Shown here: positions 57,302 to 64,000 of the stretch, in pieces
Position numbering within the stretch: the stretch's first letter is position 1
Layout: the number at the start of each line of letters is the position of its first letter
DNA from: Romanomermis culicivorax
Taxonomy: Eukaryota; Nematoda; Enoplea; Mermithida; Mermithidae
Reading direction: 5' to 3'
Length of the DNA: 64,000 nucleotides
Assembly (NCBI GenBank): GCA_963922205.1
Contig: CAWUHX010000294.1
Coordinates: forward strand, 1-64,000
Program-made: the position numbers and the translations under genes
The notes under the pieces: model-generated
What the model saw: the letters and a program-made list of their open reading frames with translations, nothing else
Told to the model about the DNA's origin: nothing
Databases searched by the model: none

Positions 57302-59468
57302 CAGTGTTGCCAGATCAAATTTTTATGGAATGCCAGATTTTTTAGAGAATAGTGCCAGAAAAATGCCAGATTGATTTTAACTAGTGCCAGATTTTCAATG
57401 CTAAAAATGATGAGACAAAAACTCCTTTTAAACATAAAAATCACAAAATTGATACCACAATAGAAACTTTATCCAGTAATTTGCACATAACATAAGCTTT
57501 AAATGTTGGAATGTCCACAAAAACTAAGTTGAAGGTTGAGCAATTTTTTGGTCAAAACATCGTGCAAACAATATCAATTTTTCTATTTGAACCAAACACC
57601 AAAAACGAGCATTTTTCAATACGAATCCTGCTGAATGAACACGGGAAGTTCAGATTTTCTATTCATTTATCAGTATTTGACAAAATATAAATTTGCTGTG
57701 ATGATGCAAGTGTACTTTCTGAAAAGAATTCACCAGCGATCAAACTAAATAAACTTAGTTAGAATTTCTCGTTCCCTAAAATGCCTAAAAATCCAGGAAA
57801 TTTAGTTTTAGACTAATCAAAAAGTTTGTGCACATTGGCACAAATGCTCAAATTTTTTGGCGCCATTCTATATTTTTTGTGCAGAAAACCCAAACCCGTA
57901 TTCAGGATTTTTGAAAAGGGGGAAAATTGTACAAATGGGTTCCCGGCCCAAGCCCGAGAATACACTTGTAAAATTTAGCCCCAAGGGTTTCAAAATGATG
58001 CTTCAATATTTTTTAGGTCTGGCCGTGCATGCTGGTAGGGTCAGGGGGCAGAAATCAAGGCGATTCAGGTGGACATTTGGCGGGAAAAATCGATGGAAAA
58101 CGGGCCGTTATGATAAGATACAGTAATCGTATTTGTTCTATTATAAATAGTAATTTAGTATAAACATGCTGGCAGATAATAGAAAAACAAAGATGCAAAC
58201 AATGTGGATTTGTAGGAGTGTAAATTGAAAGTAAGAGAATCATGTGATGAAGTGTGAAATTGGAGAGCAGGTTTATACTGTGCAGTTGGAGGGAGTAGTA
58301 TTTATTTGACATGCGTACAGTTCATTGATTGATGACCAGCTGTCAATTGTGGTCAGCTGGTAATAAACGAAATCATTGTCGACGTAATTATTCAATTGTT
58401 TGGATGATAGTTTAAACCATGGAAGTGATCAGTGGTATGGGGAGCAAAAAAAAGAAGAAGTGAGTGATTTGTGATAAATTGCTGTAGTTGATTCTGAGAA
58501 AATTCTGAAAAGCTGATTTTTATGAGGAGTGCCTTACAGATCAATTTTGTAGATATTTTGTTGACTTGTGGCCCTGGTCAAGATCCTAAAAGAATGGCCA
58601 AAAAATTGGATTAGTGAGTAGACATTCATTTTGTCTTTAATATTTTCCTTAGGCTTAGGCTTAGGGTAGAGCAGCTGGGCCCCAAGGGCGCAGCGCTGTT
58701 GAGGAACTTCCAAATGAGGTTGTTCATTAAAATAGTATCGAATGTCTTAAAGGAATATAGAGTGTTGATACTTTCTGGTGAAATTGTGTAGGGGTAAGTG
58801 CATTAAGTGGATAGGCTGGTGGACCAGGTTCGGTTCTTGGAGTAGGTAGGATTTTTCTGTAATCAGAAGGAGAATGTGACATGTGGGCAGATTTTATGCG
58901 AATGAGTTCCTGGATGTGACAAGTGGCTGGATTTTGCACCTGATCTGGATAGCTGGCATCATGAGGAGTCCGAAAATGCTAGTTTGAACCAAATTTCAGA
59001 AGGGAACCGACTGGTAAAAAAATTCCCAGTTAGTTTATGCGTGCATGGATTAGTGGCTAAATTCCATGTTTGACGAAAAGTATGTAAATTTAATAATTTA
59101 ATTTGGGAATTGTGATGTATAAGTACAATGATATTGCTGAAAATTTTGGATGTAAAAAAATTTAGGGGGGAAATTCTCCCCTTCCCTCCTCTAAATATGG
59201 GCCTGAAAAAAAGATGTTTTGGCACAAAAAAACACTGATATTCAAAAAACAAATTACTTTGCTCCTATTCTACAGTAAACTTGAGCTTAAAACTGGAATG
59301 CAAAGCCAGTAAAAGTTTGAAATGACGCTAGAATTATGCCAAAAATCAGAACATTATGCCAGAATTATGCCAAAAATCAGAACATCATGCCAGAATTAGT
59401 GCCGCCAGATTGATGCCAGATCATTCCAAACAGTGCATGGCATCGGAAGTGAAAGTATGGCAACACTG
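57302..59468. mobile_element. hAT-like non-autonomous element, 2.2 kb
   Basis: Ends are CAGTGTTGCCA (57302) and TGGCAACACTG (59468), perfect 11 bp inverted repeats. Flanks TTTGTGTT (57294-57301) and ATTGTGTT (59469-59476) form an 8 bp target duplication with one mismatch. Subterminal regions repeat ATGCCAGA-type motifs in inverted orientation. No transposase ORF; TTAGGCTTAGGCTTAGGG lies at 58649-58666. Confidence 0.75.
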
Positions 59469-60622
59469 ATTGTGTTCCGTTGACGTCTTGAACAAGTTTT
59501 GAATGAGTTTTTCAATCGTTGGTGTTATGCGGGTCACATAGGTGCGGCCAATTATCCAAATGGGATGACATCAATATATGTTCTTGGGATAGGTTTGATG
59601 CAGAATTTCGGTGATCCCCAATAGACTTTTAAGTTCATCAGACCTTGCATAGCTTTGAATTTTCACAAATTGCTGATATCAGTTTTCCAATATGGATAAA
59701 AGACTTAATTGGCTAAATATCATAACAAGGTCCTGCCAATCTATCACTAGGTCATGGAAGATAAGTGACTCGTGCTATATGAACATTGGTCCATAATTGC
59801 GTGCATATGACTTGTGATGCTATATTAGAAAAAGCCTACCCTCCATAGACCAGACCCTCAATGGCTGCTACATGTGTGGTTGCAACGATTCAGTTACGAC
59901 AACCAAACAACGATGATTCGATGCGCCAAATAATATTCTGGGGCAGATAGTACTATTCAAGAATCATTGAGTCAGCAAATCTAGCAGCTATCAAATGTGT
60001 CATATAATTATTTTGGGTTTGGAGACTCTTGAGTGGTGATCCATCAAAAATAAGAGTTGCTTTTGAAACAAAGAATAGTTGAAGCAGGATTTGTTCCAAG
60101 AGGTTCATTCCATAACGAGGTGACTCTTACCTGTGTCGGCTGGCTAAAATTGGGAAAAATCGGCCATCAAAAATCGTAAAAAATTGGGTGAAAAATTCGA
60201 AAAATAATTAACAATCGAATATTCCAAATCGCAAAATCTAGGATTTCACGATTTGAAATATTAATGATGATGAGGCGCAAATCGTAACCTAGTTTATTAG
60301 TGGCAGGAAGGTCGGAAAGGATGATTGACTAATTTTATGAAAATGAATAATTGTTTCATTGACGAGCACTCACAATTACTACAGTAATTGCCCCAACCCA
60401 GTGTATCATGCAATAGCATGGTATTGTAAAGTGGACGAGATTGTGAAGTGAAGATTAAAACAGAAATGAAGTTCAAAAAGATTCGGCAAGATAGCTGATG
60501 GTGAAGATATGGGCAAGTTTAAATTGGAGGGATAATTATATCGAGTGGTGTATAAATGCAAATTTTCCGACCTGATGGTCAGCTTATCCTTTTCCATAAT
60601 TTGTTTTTTAATAAAAACACTA
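59469..60622. other. Intergenic DNA, no gene seen
   Basis: AT-rich sequence without a convincing ORF, RNA gene or transposon end. Confidence 0.5.
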
Positions 60623-60851
60623 TAGTCTGCTTTTTTTGAAATTCTTCTAAGTAATAAAAGTGGAAAGCAAGTAGTATTTCACATTTTCGCACTTTGGTGA
60701 TAAACAATATATTACATTGAACTAGAAATTTGTGAGCATAATGGCCTAAACCTTGGAGATTTTCCAGCAAAAAATTTTACAGTAAGAGTTCCATGTAAAC
60801 GATTTTGACGACAGTACTGATATTTGGAAGCATTTTATAAAAAACAGACTA
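60623..60851 (-). mobile_element. MITE-1 copy (229 bp), inverted relative to the other copies
   Basis: Ends are TAGTCTGCTTTTTTTGAAAT and, inverted, TAGTCTGTTTTTTATAAAAT. TA flanks both sides, in keeping with a TA target duplication. Read on the minus strand it aligns with 38333-38577 from end to end. Confidence 0.82.
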
Positions 60852-62056
60852 TAGTGATTAAAAATGCCAAGAATAAATAATGTCTTTAAAATCGTTTGCA
60901 TAATGTTTTTAATTTTTATTCGAAAATTTTATTCGAAAGAATTTTATTCGAAAAATTAGTAAATCATAATGACTGCACAAATTTTCAATTCTATTTGACT
61001 TGCAGTTTAGCAGACGAATAACAGAAATACAAGATAGGATTTGCTCTTCAATTTTTTGTTATTGGCGTGAAATTTCTAGGAAAAACAGTCCGTGAAAAAT
61101 TAAACGCGGCCTATTAAACCTAGCTTCTACATCTGAAAATGTTCATTTTTTCTTCAGTAGTAGTTAGTTGATTTGAATTTGTCGTAAAACATAAAATTTT
61201 TGTGTAAACATGACAAAAATTCTCCAGAATGATCATATGATTCTGATTTTTATCGTGCGAAGCATATGTGGATATTAGATTTGATTTGAATATGACGTTC
61301 GATTTTATTCTACCAAATGCCGAGTTTTTGTGTCAAACATAAAAATCTATCAATTGTAAAAACGTCATTTCCAGACAGACACTAATCAATTTCGGAGATT
61401 TGCTAACTGTCAAGCTAAATCACTTATATTTCAAAGACATAAATGATAATTTGATGCAAAGACGTGCTATAAATGACATATAAAACTGGGCTTCAATTTA
61501 CATATGCCACAATTGGTCAGTAGGTTTTTGTGTTGTAGCATTAAATTTCTGCATAAAGTTAGGCACTAGATAATACATATAATGGTGGAATAGGGTTCGA
61601 TTTCATTCTACCAATCCTGAGTTGTAGTGTTTAAAGTGAAAAATTGACAGAAATGAAAATTTCATTTTTACTGTATTGAAAGAACATTCATGGAGATAAT
61701 TGCCAAGCCTGTTAAATCAATTATTTATTTTTAAAAAACCATGCTTTAAAATCTTCAAAAGTTGAGAAAAATGCAAGTAGTAACTGTTGTGTCTTGAATA
61801 ATGACTGGACTAGATTGAAAATAGATTAGCCTTAGGACAATCGGTAAATATCCAACTGGAATAATAGCTGGTAAATAGCTAAGTTTAATGAGGCTAATTA
61901 ACACAAATAAATAAAATCAATGAATGTACCAAATAACACACTTTCTATAGTATCACGGAAGATCACAGAATGTTCTAGAACCTTGTAGAATATGAAAGAA
62001 TATAGAATATTGTGGAAGGTTCTAGAACTTTCCAGTACAATGCAGTACATGAAATG
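60852..62056. other. Intergenic DNA, no gene seen
   Basis: AT-rich. The first 170 bases (TCTTTAAAATCGTTTGCATAA; GCAGTTTAGCAGA near 61009) recall MITE-1 interior and end motifs and a related stretch near 2650-2770, so an old, unannotated repeat family is likely. Confidence 0.4.
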
Positions 62057-62210
62057 TACCTGCACATCATGTCATGTGATCAAACTGTATGGTATGCATC
62101 AGATCATACTTGCACATCATATTACATGATCATACTGTAGGATATGTACCACTCATACTTGCACATCACACAATGGGATTATACCATAAGATATGTATCA
62201 GTAACCATAG
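62057..62210 (+). repeat. Three-copy tandem repeat of about 50 bp
   Basis: Units share TTGCACATCAYATTACATGAT, GATCATACTGTAGGATATGTA-like and ATCATAC segments. Three diverged copies in a row precede the minisatellite-filled TIR element. Confidence 0.6.
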
Positions 62211-62270
62211 TTTTTTTACTTTACAGACTTTTTGGCTTGAGTACAAACAAAAATTTGGGCCTTGCTTGTA

Positions 62271-63413
62271 CTACAGTCCAGATCACAAGTAACATGTGTT
62301 TTTGCATGTGGGTTGCTTGTCACAAGCGCCAATTTGGCAAGCGCTTGGCAAGCAATCCACAAGCGAAGCACTTGTGGATTGCTTGTGGAATGCTTGTGCG
62401 TTGCTTGTCCAGGGGCTTGTGAGTCGCTTGTCGAGTGCTTGTAGGTTGCTTGCCAAGTGCTTGTGACCTGCTTGTCAAGCGCTTGTGAATTGCTTGCCAA
62501 GCGTTTGTGAATCGCTTGCCAAGTGCTTGTGAGTCACTTGCCGAGCACTTGCAGCTGTCAGTGTGAGTGTCAGTTGGAATATATTTATGAAGGCAATTAT
62601 GTATTTGAAGTCTGTCGGTGTACTTTGAGGACGTTCATAACATGTGGCTTTTTGAAAGCAACAGCAGACATTTTTTGTTTTTGACTTTTTTCCAAGAGAA
62701 AAATGTATCATACGTTTTTCAAAATATGCTCCCTGCTGTACATGCATAAAAACGGAATAAAGTAAACTTTTTCTTAAAATTTTCTTAATAATTAATTACA
62801 GTGAAAAAGCAAATGCTATTTTATATTTTTGAAATTGTCTGCTAAAAAAAATTGGACTAAAATTTGTGAGCATGCCCAACCAGCCTGTAACAATTCTTTT
62901 AGAAAAAATTCCACCAGACAAGCTCTGCCAAAAATTTTGACTACAATGCTGTTTTTTCCGATTTATAAGCATTTTATGAAAGCCTTACTGTAGCAGACCG
63001 ATTGTTTCATATCATCAACATATTTCATGTCTACAGTAATCCATTTCAATGTATCCCTTCTGAGGAATTCTTTTGTCGGAAAAGATAAAGGTGTTCCTAA
63101 ACGTGAAGAATAAGGTCGTAAAAGAGTGTCTGTTGTGCATTGCTTGTGGACTGCTTGTGAAAGGCTTGCAGATTACTTGTGCAATGCTTGTAGAGTGCTT
63201 GTGGAACGCTTGTGGAGTGCTTGTGGAATGCTTGTGACCTGCTTGTGAAATGCTTGTGGATCGCTTGCACAAGCGCTTGTGGGTTGCTTGGCAAGCGCTT
63301 GTGAGTTGCTTGTGGCAAGCAACAAAACGACAAGCAATCCACAGGCACTTGGCAAGCATGTCACTTGCCAAGTGCTTGTGGACATGCCACGTTACTTGTG
63401 ATCTGGACTGTAG
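62271..63413. mobile_element. TIR element filled with a ~10 bp GCTTGTGGA-type minisatellite
   Basis: The left end CTACAGTCCAGATCACAAGT and the right end (inverted, the same 23 bases CTACAGTCC...AAGTAAC) are perfect inverted repeats, and TA lies outside both (62269-62270 and 63414-63415), as in Tc1/mariner-type MITEs. Two minisatellite arrays (about 62300-62570 and 63125-63385) consist of 9-11 bp units such as TGCTTGTGGA and TGCTTGCCAA; a unique ~550 bp middle separates them. No transposase. Confidence 0.75.
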
Positions 63414-63418
63414 TACAA

Positions 63419-64000
63419 ACAATTCTCAGGTATGAAAATTCAATTTTATATATCAATCATAGTGTAACCAATGCAGTACAAACAAATTTTAGACTGTGGC
63501 TTGTACCAGTAAAAAGGGGTTGAGTACAACAAAAACAGTGGAGGTAACATGAAATTATTCACCCACTCGAATTTCAAACTTTACACCATAATAGCTCAAT
63601 GAAATAAAACTTCTGTGCAAAATGCTTATTAGATTCAAAATCAGGGTAAAAATTGCACAATCTGTCTCTGAGCAGAGAAAAACAAAATTTTGAATCATCC
63701 ACATTGTTCTAAATCTCTAAAAACTCAAGATCTAAAGGCTCATCTATACTTCGGACGCAAGGCTTGCGTTGCGTGCATTGCGTCCGTTATGGCAAAAATG
63801 CGGAAGTATGGATGCTCCGCTTGCATATCTTGCATATTTTTCTTGCGTCCGAGTATGGATGCTCAGTTGCGTTGCATGTGTTGCGCTCCTTACGGCCGAT
63901 GCAAGCATACGCAAATGGTACAGTAGGATTCTTGACTTGACGCAAGAAATGCAAGAAACGCAAGGATTTTCGCTTGTGTTTTCTTCGGATTTCTGAACTT
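63419..64000. other. Non-coding window end with a TTGCGT-rich block
   Basis: No gene supported. From 63735 to 63965 the sequence repeats GACGCAAG, TTGCGTTGCG and TGCATATCTTGCATA motifs on both strands, probably one end of a repeat element cut by the window edge. Confidence 0.4.

Noticed and set aside
57857..58126. 89-codon ORF within the hAT-like element
   Set aside because: No transposase motif (no DDE, BED finger or dimerisation domain) and no continuation.
62216..63435. Several Ser/Thr/Gln/His-rich ORFs on both strands
   Set aside because: They are translations of the ~10 bp minisatellite, open in many frames because the unit lacks stops.

Overview
The window is eukaryotic and most likely from a nematode, probably a mermithid-like one. 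The only clear host gene is an astacin metalloprotease with the astacin-EGF-CUB-TSP1 order known from nematode NAS group V. Introns are short except where transposons sit in them, the DNA is AT-rich, and one transposon carries a short TTAGGC run, the nematode telomere unit. From memory (not checked), the long accessory ORF of the older retrotransposon resembles hypothetical proteins common in Romanomermis culicivorax. The first 26 bases are a library PCR adapter, so the left edge is a raw contig end.

Layout. (1) 2.2-27.6 kb: one astacin gene in seven visible exons. Intron 3 grew from about 1 kb to 17 kb by serial nesting: a ~230 bp MITE (4984-20930) holds a ~1.07 kb TIR element (5060-20776), which holds a degenerate Ty3/gypsy element (6047-20700), which holds a hAT-type non-autonomous element (11857-12921). 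Intron 6 holds a repeat with minisatellite-like inverted ends. (2) About 28.7-56.6 kb: a decayed Polinton/Maverick. A protein-primed DNA polymerase B lies on the minus strand, with eight probable spliceosomal introns. On the plus strand lie an unknown two-exon gene, the packaging ATPase, several small genes, a chromodomain integrase, an adenain-like protease, a minor capsid protein, a pVI/PX-like protein and a double jelly-roll major capsid protein. (3) Inserted in that Maverick: a foldback element (33.4-34.5 kb), a MITE-1 copy (38.3 kb), a 1.05 kb TIR element inside the integrase (40.5-41.6 kb), a young Ty3/gypsy element on the minus strand (42873-52617) and a tRNA-derived SINE (53452-53910). 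(4) 57.3-64 kb: gene-poor DNA with a 2.2 kb hAT-like element, another MITE-1 copy and a TIR element filled with a ~10 bp minisatellite.

The young Ty3 element has 410 bp LTRs about 98% identical and a CCAT target duplication. Its gag-pro-pol is essentially one reading frame, followed by a third ORF of about 800 codons with a Q/N/H-rich tail. It looks dead: four premature stops in gag-pol and one in ORF3, two one-base deletions, and an apparent loss of the first catalytic Asp of the reverse transcriptase. The older Ty3 element also has a very long accessory region after pol. In both retroelements and the Maverick, most in-frame stops could have arisen by a C-to-T change (CGA, CAA or CAG to TGA, TAA or TAG).
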